Counted from the stretch's first letter, positions 8,872-18,418 are shown. The stretch: DNA of 64,000 bases from Enteractinococcus coprophilus (GCF_006716305.1 NZ_VFOU01000001.1:682001-746000); one strand, 5' to 3'. Numbers and translations: made by a program. Notes: a model not told the origin generated them from the sequence alone.

Positions 8872-10329
8872 TTATTCTTGTGCCTCAGGTTGCTGCGCCC
8901 ACCAGTCCAATAATGCCTGCTTCGATGCCGCAAAATCCGACGGGCCGTCATCCAGACGGCGCTCCAGCAAGAATTTATAGGCACGCCCGACCAGGGGACC
9001 GGGTTTGATCCCGAGGATCTCCATAATCTGTTGGCCATCGAGATCCGGGCGAATCGCAGCCAGCTCTTCTTCTTCAGCTAGCTGTTCGATGCGGGTTTCC
9101 AGATCATCGTACGCAGCGGCTAGACGACGTGCTTTGCGCTTATTCTGGGTCGTCACATCCGAACGGGTCAGCGCGTGCAGGTGTGGCAGCAGGTCGCCGG
9201 CGTCGGTCACATAACGACGCACCGCAGAATCAGACCATTCGCCGTCCCCATAGCCATAGAACCGCATGTGCAGTTCGACCAGCCGGGCCACGGCCTTGAT
9301 GGTGTCCTTATCGAAGCGCAGTTCACGCATCCGTTTGGCCACCATTTTGGCGCCAACGACGTCGTGATGCCGGAACGAAACTTTGCCACCGGCCTCAAAG
9401 CGGCGAGTTTTGGGTTTACCAATATCGTGCATCAGAGCGGCAAATCGCAACACGAAGTTCGGGGAATCCACGTAGTCGGCTTCGCGTTCGATCGCGTTTT
9501 CCATGACTTGCATCGAGTGGTCATACACATCTTTATGCCGGTGAGCGTCGTCTTGGGCATCCCGCAGGGCAGGTAGCTCTGGGAGCACAATGTCGGCAAG
9601 CCCGGAGGCGACGAGGAGTTCCAGGCCGCGGCGTGGTTTGGGGGAGATCATCAGTTTGACCAACTCTTCACGCACGCGCTCTGAAGAAATAATCACCATG
9701 CGCGAGGCCATGTCCTTCATCGCCTCAGCAACCTCGGGAGATACCGTGACCCCGAGCTGTGCGGCGAACCGGGCTGCACGCATCATACGCAGCGGATCAT
9801 CCGAAAATGACTGTTCGGGGGTGCCGGGAGTTTCCAAAACCCCTGCCACGAGCGCTTTGACTCCGCCAAACGGGTCAACGAGCTCAAAGTCCGGCAGGCG
9901 CAACGCCATCGCATTGACCGTGAAATCCCGCCGGCGGAGATCCTCAACTAACTCGGTGCCGAAAATAACTTCGGGTTTACGGGAATCCGGATCGTACTTC
10001 TCGTCCCGGTAGGTCGTAATTTCCACGATCCAGTCGCCATAGCGGGCACCGATCGTGCCAAACGCCGCTCCGATGTCCCACTGGGCGTGCGCCCAACCGG
10101 TCAGGATCTGTTGAATCGCCGCGGGTTTGGCATCCGTGGTGAAATCCAGGTCGGTGACGTCCGAGCCCAAGAACATGTCGCGCACCGGCCCACCCACCAG
10201 GGCGAGTTCGTATCCGGCGTCGGCGAAGCGCTGCCCGAGGTCAATGACGAATCTGGGCATTGCGACGTCGGCGGGGAAACCGGCCGGTAAGGGCACGGTC
10301 GCGTAGGTGGTTTCAGAGTGCTGTGACAT
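8872..10329 (-). CDS. cca: CCA-adding tRNA nucleotidyltransferase
   Basis: Adds or repairs the 3' CCA of tRNAs in the cytosol. The 485-residue protein has the class II nucleotidyltransferase head with LVGGPVRDMFLG (about residues 40-51) and catalytic DLDFTTDA (about 57-64). Next comes the RRDFTVNAMA motif, the RNA-binding helical domain beginning around DDPLRMMRAARFAAQLG, and a C-terminal HD domain with LMHDIGKPKTR. This is the normal actinobacterial architecture and length. It is divergent from the NUDIX-murJ operon, with about 110 bp between starts. The NUDIX gene always sits here in actinobacteria, next to cca and murJ, so the context supports the call. Confidence 0.95.
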   Translation of the reverse strand: MSQHSETTYATVPLPAGFPADVAMPRFVIDLGQRFADAGYELALVGGPVRDMFLGSDVTDLDFTTDAKPAAIQQILTGWAHAQWDIGAAFGTIGARYGDWIVEITTYRDEKYDPDSRKPEVIFGTELVEDLRRRDFTVNAMALRLPDFELVDPFGGVKALVAGVLETPGTPEQSFSDDPLRMMRAARFAAQLGVTVSPEVAEAMKDMASRMVIISSERVREELVKLMISPKPRRGLELLVASGLADIVLPELPALRDAQDDAHRHKDVYDHSMQVMENAIEREADYVDSPNFVLRFAALMHDIGKPKTRRFEAGGKVSFRHHDVVGAKMVAKRMRELRFDKDTIKAVARLVELHMRFYGYGDGEWSDSAVRRYVTDAGDLLPHLHALTRSDVTTQNKRKARRLAAAYDDLETRIEQLAEEEELAAIRPDLDGQQIMEILGIKPGPLVGRAYKFLLERRLDDGPSDFAASKQALLDWWAQQPEAQE

Positions 10330-10441
10330 GGAGTTTCAACGGCTTCGTTCGGGTTTGCTGGTCATAAAGTTTTGCTGTTGGACCACGGTGTGTTGCATGT
10401 GGGGCATGCCTCACGTGGTGCGACGGGCTAGAGTGGATTAT

Positions 10442-11434
10442 ATGTCCCAACGCCCCCGCGGTGCCGCTGATCGCACCCCTCCCAATGTCTGGGGCACATC
10501 TGCGTCTGCACGGCACCGGGTCCGTCGCGACCCCCAGTCGGGCCAGCTGCTGAGCGATCCGCTCGACGTTGGTGGGCAAGTACCAACCGTACGAGAGATT
10601 TCGGCCGGCGGCATGGTCGTGCGTGAACACCGTGGCATCCACCAGGTAGCCATTATTGCACGGTATAACCGTGGAGGACGACTCGAATGGGTGCTCCCCA
10701 AGGGCCATCCCGAGGGCGAAGAGGACCACCACGAGGCCGCCATGCGTGAGGTTGCCGAAGAAACCGGGATCTCAGGCGACATCCTGACCCATTTAGGACA
10801 TATTGAATATACGTTCACCGTCCCGGGGCGACGCATCCACAAAACTGTGCACCACTTCTTATTGCGGGCCACCGGAGGCGAGCTGACTATTGAAAACGAC
10901 CCGGATCAAGAGGCCGTCGACGTCGCCTGGGTCGATGTTGATCGCCTGACCGGGCGGCTGACCTTCGTCAATGAGCGACGCATCGTGGAGTTGGCCCGCG
11001 AGCTGATGGCCGAGTTCTTTGATATCTCGCCCCCGCCGGCGACCATCCGACCGCGCCGTGTGGTGCCGATGACCCGCAGATTACCCTCCGGGCTGATTCC
11101 GGTGCAATTTCGCACCGACGACGAGTCGGTGAGAAAGCCGCCGACGCCCTATGAGCTGGCCCAGAAACTGGCCCGCGCCCCACAACTGGTGCAACAGGCA
11201 CAACAGCTCGAACCCCAACCGGAAGCTCAGTGTGAAACCCACGACTCGGATCATGGCACTGAGCGTTTGGCGTTAGAATCGAACGAGTCCGCAGCACCCA
11301 GTGAGTCCCAAGACTCTGCTGATAATCTGCCCCAAGACTCCGCATCGGATCCAGTATCCGAGCCCGATGAGCGCCCGAAGATCCCGAAACCTTCGGCCGC
11401 ACTGTTCAAGAAACGCCAAACACCAAACACATGA
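10442..11434 (+). CDS. NUDIX hydrolase with long C-terminal extension
   Basis: A nucleoside-diphosphate-linked-moiety hydrolase. The NUDIX box is GHPEGEEDHHEAAMREVAEE followed by TGI, satisfying Gx5Ex7REUxEExGU. I chose ATG 10442 (MSQRPRG). The frame is open further upstream to 10307, but that would overlap the divergent cca start. The NUDIX fold (about residues 45-185 from this start) is followed by a proline/glutamine/serine-rich acidic tail of roughly 140 residues with no recognised domain. The gene overlaps murJ by 4 bp (ATGA), so the two are translationally coupled. This neighbour arrangement (cca divergent, NUDIX, murJ, companion) is conserved in actinobacteria and often linked to cell-wall growth, but the substrate is unknown. 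Confidence 0.9.
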   Translation: MSQRPRGAADRTPPNVWGTSASARHRVRRDPQSGQLLSDPLDVGGQVPTVREISAGGMVVREHRGIHQVAIIARYNRGGRLEWVLPKGHPEGEEDHHEAAMREVAEETGISGDILTHLGHIEYTFTVPGRRIHKTVHHFLLRATGGELTIENDPDQEAVDVAWVDVDRLTGRLTFVNERRIVELARELMAEFFDISPPPATIRPRRVVPMTRRLPSGLIPVQFRTDDESVRKPPTPYELAQKLARAPQLVQQAQQLEPQPEAQCETHDSDHGTERLALESNESAAPSESQDSADNLPQDSASDPVSEPDERPKIPKPSAALFKKRQTPNT

Positions 11435-13161
11435 CCGAAACCCAGCAGACCACACAGCCCCACGACGACCCAAAAGACGCCTCCCGCAGCCGCTCCGCCG
11501 GTGCCAAAGCCTCGGCCATTATGGCCGCCGGAACCATCGTCTCGCGCGTGCTGGGCTTCGTCCGCACCTCGCTGTTGGCCGTGGCCATCGGCTCGACCGC
11601 GCTGGTCGCCGACGTGTTCGAAACCGCCAACACGATCCCCAATGTGATCTATATGCTGCTGGCCGGTGGCGTGTTCAACGTCGTACTGGTCCCGCAGATC
11701 ATCAAACAGGCCAAAAAACCCGACCGTGGCGCCGACTACACTTCGCGGCTGATCACCCTGGCCGCGATCATCATCGGGGCGTTCACCATCGCCCTGACCC
11801 TGTTGGCCGCGCCCGTCATCCAAGGCCTGACCATGGGTTGGTCGGATGCGAAACTCGCCCTGGGCACCGCGTTTGCCTTCTGGACGCTGCCGCAAATCTT
11901 CTTCTACGGCATGTACGCCGTCATCGGTCAGGTGCTCAATGCTCACGGTCGCTTCGGTGCCTACATGTGGGCCCCGGTGGCAAATAACGTCGTGGCCATC
12001 GGGTTCATCCTGTTCTACATTTTCATGTTCGGGCCCTACGTGGTCATGCCTGACAGCCAACAATTTTCTGACTGGACGACGACGCACACGCTCATTTTGG
12101 CAGGCGGTCACACTCTGGGCATTATCATTCAGGCCGTCGTGTTGTTGTGGCCGCTCAAACGCTTAGGGCTCGGGCTGCGTCCCAAATTCGGGTGGAAGGG
12201 CATGGGCCTACGCCACACGGGTCGCCTGGCCGGATTCACGATCGTGACCATGACGGTTGGCAACATCTCGAACCTGATGATCAACCGCCTGGTCACCGGC
12301 GCAACCGAGGCTAGAACGGCGCTCGATGACCCGTTTGAACAAGCCGCGATCCCCGGTCTGCAGGCACTGAACATTGGCCAGCTCATCACCGTGCTACCGC
12401 ACTCGGTGTTCGTGTTGTCCATCGCCACGGTATTGTTCAATCACCTGTCGCGCGCGGTGCACGACAACGACATGGCCACCGTCAAACGCACCACCGGTTC
12501 CGGGCTGCGCACGTTTGCGGTGCCGATGATGATCTCGGTCGCCGGGATCATCGTGCTCGCCCCAACCGTTGCCCGACTCTTTGCCTCCACGGCCGAAACC
12601 GCCATCGTTTCGGCCCACGCGATCGCCCAAATCCTGCTCCTGTTGGCCCTGGGCATGCCGCTGCGCTCGGCACACTTCTACTTGCTGCGCGTGTTCTACG
12701 CGGCCGAAAACGCGCTCATCCCGATGATCGTACAAGTCGGCGCCGCCGCGGTGTCACTGTCGTTGGCCTACGGCATCGCCCCGCTGGTCCCCATGGACTC
12801 GCTGGCCCATCTGATCGCCCTGATCTTCACGCTCGTCCACGTCTTCCAACTGGTCCTGACTCACATCCTGGTCAAACGCCACTTCGGCGATTACGGCACC
12901 ACAGCCGTCGTCGCGACCTATATCCGCACCGGCTGGGCCGCAATCGTCGCCGGCATCTTCGGCGCCGCGCTGCTCTACCCGATGGGTGGCTACACCGGCG
13001 GCTGGGCCATGAGCTCGATCCCCTCCGCAGCACTGGCTTGCGCCATCGTCGGGACCGTCATGATCGTCGTCTATCTGGTGGCCTGCCGCATCTTCGAAGT
13101 CACCGAGCTCAACGAGTTCACCGCCCCCATCACGAACCGGCTGCGCCGTATCACTAAATAG
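11431..13161 (+). CDS. murJ: Lipid II flippase MurJ
   Basis: Translocates lipid-linked peptidoglycan precursor across the cytoplasmic membrane. The 576-residue product has the MviN/MurJ pattern: a charged N-terminus, then ASAIMAAGTIVSRVLGFVRT and SLLAVAIGSTALVADVFETA in TM1-TM2, and NTIPNVIYMLLAGGVFNVVL, which resembles the conserved NxxRxLxAEGxxxxAFVP region with actinobacterial substitutions. There are about 14 hydrophobic segments over the full length. Unlike mycobacterial MviN, the pseudokinase and C-terminal ectodomain are not fused but encoded by the next gene. Translation is coupled to the NUDIX gene by a 4-bp overlap. The intergenic gap to the companion is 110 bp. Confidence 0.94.
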   Translation: MTETQQTTQPHDDPKDASRSRSAGAKASAIMAAGTIVSRVLGFVRTSLLAVAIGSTALVADVFETANTIPNVIYMLLAGGVFNVVLVPQIIKQAKKPDRGADYTSRLITLAAIIIGAFTIALTLLAAPVIQGLTMGWSDAKLALGTAFAFWTLPQIFFYGMYAVIGQVLNAHGRFGAYMWAPVANNVVAIGFILFYIFMFGPYVVMPDSQQFSDWTTTHTLILAGGHTLGIIIQAVVLLWPLKRLGLGLRPKFGWKGMGLRHTGRLAGFTIVTMTVGNISNLMINRLVTGATEARTALDDPFEQAAIPGLQALNIGQLITVLPHSVFVLSIATVLFNHLSRAVHDNDMATVKRTTGSGLRTFAVPMMISVAGIIVLAPTVARLFASTAETAIVSAHAIAQILLLLALGMPLRSAHFYLLRVFYAAENALIPMIVQVGAAAVSLSLAYGIAPLVPMDSLAHLIALIFTLVHVFQLVLTHILVKRHFGDYGTTAVVATYIRTGWAAIVAGIFGAALLYPMGGYTGGWAMSSIPSAALACAIVGTVMIVVYLVACRIFEVTELNEFTAPITNRLRRITK

Positions 13162-13271
13162 GTCGCACCGGCTAGTGTGACGCCGCGCTGTCAGATGGTC
13201 ACAGCACCTGTGAGATCACCTAAACTAGAGAACAATCTTGAACATCCGCCGACAATCTTAGGGAGGTCTTG

Positions 13272-14894
13272 GTGGCCACTATCGACGAAGGCACCGTGCT
13301 CGGAGGTCGCTACGAGATCACCGGGCGCGTCATGGCATCCGCCCAGCAAGACCAGGTCCTCACCGGGTTAGATCAAGTTTTAAACCGTGAAGTCCTCATC
13401 CTGGTTGCCTCTCGCGAAAACGCCTCCCAAGCAGCGCAATCGGCCCGTCAACTGGCGACTGGTGAACGCACCAGTTCGATCCAGATCCTGGACCTCGGCC
13501 TGTCCGATAACCGCACCTACCTGGTCGCTCCGGGCAATGCGGATGTCGAAGATTTCCTGGCCCTGTTGACTTCCGGTGACGTCTACGTCGAACCGTTTTT
13601 CACCGAGCACCTGGGCACCGAGTTGTTTGGTGAATCACGCCAGGCCACCCCGCAAACCTATGACGACGACGCCGAGTACTACCGCGAACTCCAAGAAGAG
13701 CTCGCAGAAGATGACGACGACGCCAAGCGCCCCGAGTTCATCAACAAACTCTCCGACCGGATCGATTCCTGGCTCCACGAAGAGACCGACGAAGTGCCCG
13801 TTACCCCCGGTCAGACTCCTGGCAAAGGCTCCACCGGGGCCACAGCAGCCGGTGCAGCGGCAGCAGCTGGAACCGCTGCGGGTGCAGCCGCCGCTGGCAA
13901 CCGCAATTCCAACGCGCGGACCGACACCCAACAAGACGACCGGCGCACCGCCCCTGAAGAAGACCAGCGCACCGAGGTCTTCGCAGCACCGGCCGATGAG
14001 CAGCGTACTGAAGTCTTCCAAGCTCCAGCCGATGAGCAGCGTACTGAAGTCTTCAAACCGGCCACCGAGGAACAAGACCACGCTCTCACGCCGGTTCCGC
14101 CTCCGGTGGTTGCACCCGAGCCAACCAAAAAGAAGCCGCGCCAACAGGCCACCCCGATCATTCCGCCGGCCGCCCCAGAAGAGCCTGCCGCCGATGACGG
14201 CTACGCCATTGAGTACACCGATGAGAAACCACGCTCAGCCGTAGGCCGCTGGATCGCCGGCGTCGCCCTGGTCGCCATCCTGATCGCCGCCGTGGTGATC
14301 GGCTTCCGCGTGCTTGGCAGCCCCGAAGACGAACCACCGGTGGCCACCGAACCAACCGCTGAGGCACCCGCTGAGAACGAAGAGGAAGCCCCAGCTGACG
14401 AAGAGGCCGAGGAAGATTCCACCGGCCCGGCTCCCGTTCCCGCCTCGGTAGAGCGCATCGTGCCGGATGCACCCGGATTGACCAATGAGTACGACGCCGA
14501 CCTACCGGCCATCGTCGACGGCAACCAGGCCACCGCTTGGCAGACTCTGACGTTCACCACCCCGCAGTTCGGTGGCTTTGCCTCCAACCTCGCCCTGGTG
14601 GTCGAGCTGGAAGAAAAAGCGCCCATTTCGGAAATCACTATCGCCCAGAACCAAGGTTCAGGGGGTGCCTTCACCGTCTCGGTGGCCAACGAGCCGGACC
14701 CGAACGGGGGAGTGCTTATCACCGATGGTTCCTTCACCGGGCCGGAATACACAGTCGATGCGCATGACTCTGATGGCGAACCCATCGAAGCGCGCTACGT
14801 GATCATTAACTTCACCGAGCTCCCCACGCTGTCAAACACGAATTCGCCTGACCGTCCCTTCGGCCTGCGAATCGCCGAGATTGACGTCAACTAA
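13272..14894 (+). CDS. MurJ companion: degenerate pseudokinase N-lobe, TM helix, ectodomain
   Basis: A single-pass membrane protein of 540 residues. Residues 8-50 (GTVLGGRYEITGRV, then LTGLDQVLNREVLILVAS) align with the first strands of an STPK-type kinase N-lobe. The glycine loop is lost, there is no VAIK lysine, and no C-lobe follows, so it cannot be a kinase. A long acidic, Ala/Pro-rich linker carries three copies of the QRTEVF motif (about residues 232-268). One TM helix lies near residues 325-348, and the extracytoplasmic C-terminal domain resembles the galactose-binding-like fold (DGNQATAWQTLTF). In mycobacterial MviN the equivalent pseudokinase and ectodomain are fused to the flippase, and the phosphorylated pseudokinase recruits the FHA protein FhaA. 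By position this gene supplies those parts in trans (inference). The start is GTG 13272, downstream of GGGAGG. Confidence 0.8.
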   Translation: MATIDEGTVLGGRYEITGRVMASAQQDQVLTGLDQVLNREVLILVASRENASQAAQSARQLATGERTSSIQILDLGLSDNRTYLVAPGNADVEDFLALLTSGDVYVEPFFTEHLGTELFGESRQATPQTYDDDAEYYRELQEELAEDDDDAKRPEFINKLSDRIDSWLHEETDEVPVTPGQTPGKGSTGATAAGAAAAAGTAAGAAAAGNRNSNARTDTQQDDRRTAPEEDQRTEVFAAPADEQRTEVFQAPADEQRTEVFKPATEEQDHALTPVPPPVVAPEPTKKKPRQQATPIIPPAAPEEPAADDGYAIEYTDEKPRSAVGRWIAGVALVAILIAAVVIGFRVLGSPEDEPPVATEPTAEAPAENEEEAPADEEAEEDSTGPAPVPASVERIVPDAPGLTNEYDADLPAIVDGNQATAWQTLTFTTPQFGGFASNLALVVELEEKAPISEITIAQNQGSGGAFTVSVANEPDPNGGVLITDGSFTGPEYTVDAHDSDGEPIEARYVIINFTELPTLSNTNSPDRPFGLRIAEIDVN

Positions 14895-15026
14895 CCTGAC
14901 AGCGAAGCGTAGCCACACTCAGGGAATATTCTGCGGTGTGCCGTGCGTTGTCTATGGAAGAACTACACGCAGTGGGCCCTATTCGTTGCGCCCGCACACC
15001 TGTTAACACGAGCAAAGGACCTACCC

Positions 15027-16016
15027 TTGGCAGAGAACCTCACCGCCGACGTACATGACGTTGTGATCATTGGATCTGGCCCTGCCGGTTACACCGCGGC
15101 CATCTACGCTTCCCGAGCGAACCTGGAACCGGTCATGTTCACCAGCTCCGTGCAAGCCGGTGGCGAGCTGATGAACACCACCGACGTGGAGAACTTCCCA
15201 GGCTTCCCCGACGGCATTATGGGACCGGAGCTCATGAGCCACTTGGAAGCCCAAGCTCGTAAGTTCGGCACCGACGTCCAGTATGAAGACGTCGTCGAGG
15301 TTGACCTCAAAGCAGAGCCAAAACGCATCACACTGGGGGACGGAACCAAGCATTACGCTCGCGCGGTCATCATTGCGACCGGTTCGCAGTATCGCGAACT
15401 CGGTATCGAAGGTGAGAGCGCACTCACCGGTAAAGGTGTCTCCTGGTGTGCGACCTGTGACGGGTTCTTCTTCCGCGATATGCCACTTGCTGTGGTCGGT
15501 GGGGGAGACTCCGCCATGGAGGAAGCCCTGTTCCTCACCAAGTTCGCCTCGAAGGTCTACGTCATCCACCGCCGTGATGAACTGCGCGCCTCGCAGATCA
15601 TGGCCGATCGTGCGCTGGCCAATGAGAAGATTGAATTCATCTGGAACTCGACCGTCGAAACCATCAACGGTGAAGATAAAGTTCAATCAGTTGATATACG
15701 GAACCTTGAAAGCGGTGACGTCAATACTCTCGATGTTAACGGCGTCTTCATCGCTATCGGTTCGGACCCACGCACGGATCTCGTCAAAGATGTCCTAAAG
15801 ATCAATGACGAGGATGGGACCATCGTCGTCCAAGAACCATCAACCGCAACGAACATCCCCGGTGTCTTTGCCGCAGGCGATGTCGTCGACGGTAAGTACC
15901 GTCAGGCCATCACGGCTGCCGGCATGGGCGCTAAAGCCGCCATTGATGTCGAAGACTACCTCGGCGCTAACCCAGCAGCTGTTAAAAGCCCCCAGCTCCT
16001 ATCGGAAGGAATTTAA
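15027..16016 (+). CDS. trxB: Thioredoxin reductase
   Basis: NADPH-dependent flavoenzyme that reduces thioredoxin in the cytosol. FAD-binding IIGSGPAGYTAAIYASRANL lies at the N-terminus. The redox-active CATC pair is in GVSWCATCDGFFFRD, the NADPH-binding VVGGGDSAMEEALFL follows, and the C-terminal FAD motif is GVFAAGDVVDGKYRQAITAA. I placed the start at TTG 15027 (LAENLTADVHDVVIIG), preceded by AAAGGA at the right distance. An ATG 28 codons upstream would add a non-conserved tail. Length 329 fits the family. The stop overlaps the trxA start by one base, so the genes form a coupled operon. Confidence 0.95.
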   Translation: MAENLTADVHDVVIIGSGPAGYTAAIYASRANLEPVMFTSSVQAGGELMNTTDVENFPGFPDGIMGPELMSHLEAQARKFGTDVQYEDVVEVDLKAEPKRITLGDGTKHYARAVIIATGSQYRELGIEGESALTGKGVSWCATCDGFFFRDMPLAVVGGGDSAMEEALFLTKFASKVYVIHRRDELRASQIMADRALANEKIEFIWNSTVETINGEDKVQSVDIRNLESGDVNTLDVNGVFIAIGSDPRTDLVKDVLKINDEDGTIVVQEPSTATNIPGVFAAGDVVDGKYRQAITAAGMGAKAAIDVEDYLGANPAAVKSPQLLSEGI

Positions 16017-16339
16017 TGTCGACCATTGATGTAACAGATCAGGATTTCCAAGAGAAAGTCATCGACTCGGACAAACCGGTCATCGTTGACTTTTGGGCAG
16101 AATGGTGCGGCCCTTGCCGCCAACTGTCACCCGTTCTTGAAGAAATGGGCGAGAAGTACTCGGAGAAAGTGACCGTCGCGAAAGTAAATGTCGACGACAA
16201 CCCCGGGATCGCAGCGCAGTACGGAATCACGAGCATCCCGGCTGTATTCGTCTTCAAGGACGGCGAGAAGGCAGCCACCTCAATCGGCGCAAAGCCACTG
16301 CACGTGCTCGAAAAAGAATTCGCTGACTTCCTGAACTAG
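16016..16339 (+). CDS. trxA: Thioredoxin
   Basis: A 107-residue cytosolic disulfide reductant and the substrate of the upstream reductase. It has the classical active site FWAEWCGPCRQLSP (Cys pair around residues 31 and 34), the cis-proline loop GITSIPAVFVFKDG, and the usual length. It starts in the overlapping TAATG at the end of trxB. A strong intrinsic terminator follows 21 bp after the stop. Confidence 0.97.
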   Translation: MSTIDVTDQDFQEKVIDSDKPVIVDFWAEWCGPCRQLSPVLEEMGEKYSEKVTVAKVNVDDNPGIAAQYGITSIPAVFVFKDGEKAATSIGAKPLHVLEKEFADFLN

Positions 16340-16360
16340 GAACGAACAGCACTCGCTTCA

Positions 16361-16396
16361 AGGGTGATGGTCTCTTCGAGACCATCACCCTTTTTC
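16361..16396 (+). terminator. Intrinsic terminator of trxBA
   Basis: A perfect 14-bp stem (16361-16374 with 16378-16391) closed by a 3-nt loop and followed by a TTTTT tract, 21 bp after the trxA stop. Confidence 0.95.
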
Positions 16397-16535
16397 TGTC
16401 CCCAACATCATTGAGCCCTCTTATTGGGGATGCGGCAAAGCTAGTATTCAGTGAGTCGTCAACAGAGCGGCCTGCAAGCTTCTCCGTTCTTGCATAGCAA
16501 CTGACCGGAGACCCGCTTGCCAGGGGAGGGGTGTG

Positions 16536-16580
16536 TTAAAAAACTTCACGGCATAATGAAAGTCATTATGCCGTGAAGTT
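16536..16580 (-). terminator. Intrinsic terminator of parB
   Basis: A perfect 18-bp inverted repeat (16542-16559 and 16563-16580) with a 3-nt loop. On the minus strand it is followed by a run of T (the A-run at 16538-16543). It lies 16 bp past the parB stop. Confidence 0.92.
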
Positions 16581-16595
16581 CTGGAAGATCAGCAG

Positions 16596-17789
16596 TTAGG
16601 CAGGATCCTCAGGACTAATAACCTTCATGATCCGATTCAGGTCGTCGACTGAAGCAAAATCAATCGCAATGCGACCCTTCTTGGCTCCTAATGTGATTTT
16701 CACGGAAGTGTCCAGCAAGTCGGTTAGCGAGGATGCTAATTCGTCGAACTGCCGTGCATTCCGTCGAGCTGAGGTAGGAACCTTCGATGCATCTTCAGAA
16801 TTCTTCGCCATGAGGTTGGCTAATTCTTCCGTAGACCGTACTGACAGACCCTCATTAATGACGCGCTGCGCGAGCTGAATCATGACCGCTTGATCAGACA
16901 CCCCGAGAATAGCGCGAGCATGACCTGCTGAGAGAACACCAGCAGCCACCTGGCGTTGGATGGCAGGAGGCAAGTTCATAAGCCGCAAAGTGTTGGAAAT
17001 GTGGGGTCGAGACCTACCGACGCGCTTGGCTAGAACGTCTTGAGACCAGCCAAAGTCTTGCATGAGTTGCTGGTAAGCTGCGGCTTCTTCGAGTGCGTTG
17101 AGCTCACTGCGGTGAATGTTTTCGAGTAGCGCTTCACGCAGCAGATCTTCATCAGCGGTGTCCCGCACGATTGCCGGAATGGTCTTTTTTCCCGCGCGTC
17201 TACTTGCTCGCCACCGACGCTCGCCCATGATGAGCTCATACTGCCCCTCAGTACTCGTGGGCCTGACGACCACGGGCTGCAGCACCCCAACTTCGGTGAT
17301 AGAGGCCACGAGCTCACCCATTGCCTCTTCATCAAATTCCTCACGAGGTTGGCGAGGATTCGGCTGAACGTCATCAAGGGCAATCTCGCGCAGCAGGCTT
17401 TCGTCGTGCGACTCCGGCTCAGCAACTGACGGTTCATCGAACGCTGGGAGAGTGGGACGTTCTAAAATTGGATTCGGCATGGAGGCCCGGTTCGCCTTGT
17501 TGCGTGCAGGCTGGCGACTGGGGCTCGGGTCATCACCGAAAAACAGATCAGCAGGTCTCCGCTTTTCGCGTGCCGGCTTCATTGAGTCCAAATAACGCGA
17601 TCCAACGTTCTTTGATGACTGATCTTTTGTTGGTGCAGTGGCAGCAACCGAAGTATCACCGGATGTTGTAGTAGGTGTTTTATCTGCCACTTCTTCAGCA
17701 GATTCCTCATCCGTGACCGACGTATCTTGTATAAGGGCACCTAGACCTCGCCCTAACCCCCGACGATTCTTGTTGGGCTGTTGTGTCAT
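16596..17789 (-). CDS. parB: Chromosome partitioning protein ParB
   Basis: A CTP-dependent DNA clamp that loads at parS sites and organises the origin with ParA and SMC. RRGLGRGLGALI at the N-terminus is the conserved ParA-interacting peptide. The ParB/Srx domain includes QPNPRQPREEFDEEAM and the GERRWRASRRAGKKTIPAIV CTP-binding box. The parS-binding HTH is GWSQDVLAKRVGRSRPHISN. A C-terminal dimerisation segment follows. I chose ATG 17789 (MTQQPNKN), which has GGAGGAG just upstream. The frame is open 13 codons further but without such a site. Length 397 is normal. The nearest parS (a 28-bp palindrome at 17858) lies about 70 bp upstream of the start, so self-regulation is plausible. Unusually, parA is not adjacent. 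Confidence 0.95.
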   Translation of the reverse strand: MTQQPNKNRRGLGRGLGALIQDTSVTDEESAEEVADKTPTTTSGDTSVAATAPTKDQSSKNVGSRYLDSMKPAREKRRPADLFFGDDPSPSRQPARNKANRASMPNPILERPTLPAFDEPSVAEPESHDESLLREIALDDVQPNPRQPREEFDEEAMGELVASITEVGVLQPVVVRPTSTEGQYELIMGERRWRASRRAGKKTIPAIVRDTADEDLLREALLENIHRSELNALEEAAAYQQLMQDFGWSQDVLAKRVGRSRPHISNTLRLMNLPPAIQRQVAAGVLSAGHARAILGVSDQAVMIQLAQRVINEGLSVRSTEELANLMAKNSEDASKVPTSARRNARQFDELASSLTDLLDTSVKITLGAKKGRIAIDFASVDDLNRIMKVISPEDPA

Positions 17790-17857
17790 GAAGCTCCTCC
17801 CGTCCTCCTCGCACACTCGCATGAACAATGATAAGTGTAGCTGCTCTCACGCAACCC

Positions 17858-17885
17858 CTCCGTTGTTTCACGTGAAACAACGGAG
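17858..17885. promoter_or_regulatory. parS site 1 in a 28-bp perfect palindrome
   Basis: The core TGTTTCACGTGAAACA (17864-17879) matches the bacterial parS consensus. The symmetry continues perfectly for six more bases on each side, through CTCCGT/ACGGAG. It lies just upstream of parB and so may also act in parB autoregulation. Confidence 0.95.
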
Positions 17886-18152
17886 TTTATGCCACCGGAA
17901 TACACTTCCTGGCCAGTTACGGCCACCTAAATGCACCTATTTCCAGCCAAGGCTGACACTCAATGTACCAGCCTTGGAGTCCAGATGAACGGCCCGTGAG
18001 GATCAGATAGGGGCGAGCTACAGTGAAACACAGTGACGCGATAAGTGAGGGGCTGACCACTCGTCCCTCTGAGCAGAAAGCACGGCGTGACTCGCACTCC
18101 GGTCCAGACATACTGGAAGCCACACGCGTGCTTTACTGGCTGGCCTCGGACT

Positions 18153-18174
18153 CAGCGTTTCACGTGAAACGCTG
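18153..18174. promoter_or_regulatory. parS site 2 in a 22-bp palindrome
   Basis: The core CGTTTCACGTGAAACG is flanked by CAG/CTG, giving a perfect 22-bp palindrome. Confidence 0.95.
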
Positions 18175-18247
18175 CGTCGACTTTTGCGCTCATAAGCATC
18201 CGCGCATCTGGGTAACCGTCGGATCAACGGAAGTGGTCCTGTCACCG

Positions 18248-18261
18248 GTTTCACGTGAAAC
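18248..18261. promoter_or_regulatory. parS site 3
   Basis: The 14-bp perfect core GTTTCACGTGAAAC with no extended symmetry. Confidence 0.93.
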
Positions 18262-18394
18262 ATACATGTGTGGCCGCGGAGACCGAGTGCTACTCGTCGC
18301 CTTCCCATAACGTCCTGTCATCCTTTAAACCTCGACCGCTCAGTCCATGCGACCAGAGATAGGCAAAGTGAACGCTGAGATGTGCGGGGGTAAG

Positions 18395-18418
18395 AGCTCG
18401 TTTCACGTGAAACGAGCT
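18395..18418. promoter_or_regulatory. parS site 4 in a 24-bp palindrome
   Basis: The perfect core GTTTCACGTGAAAC is extended symmetrically by AGCTC on the left and GAGCT on the right. Confidence 0.95.

Noticed and set aside
11251-12111. 286-codon frame antisense to the NUDIX tail and murJ
   Set aside because: Low-complexity Gly/His/Asp-rich translation caused by codon bias of the real genes on the other strand.
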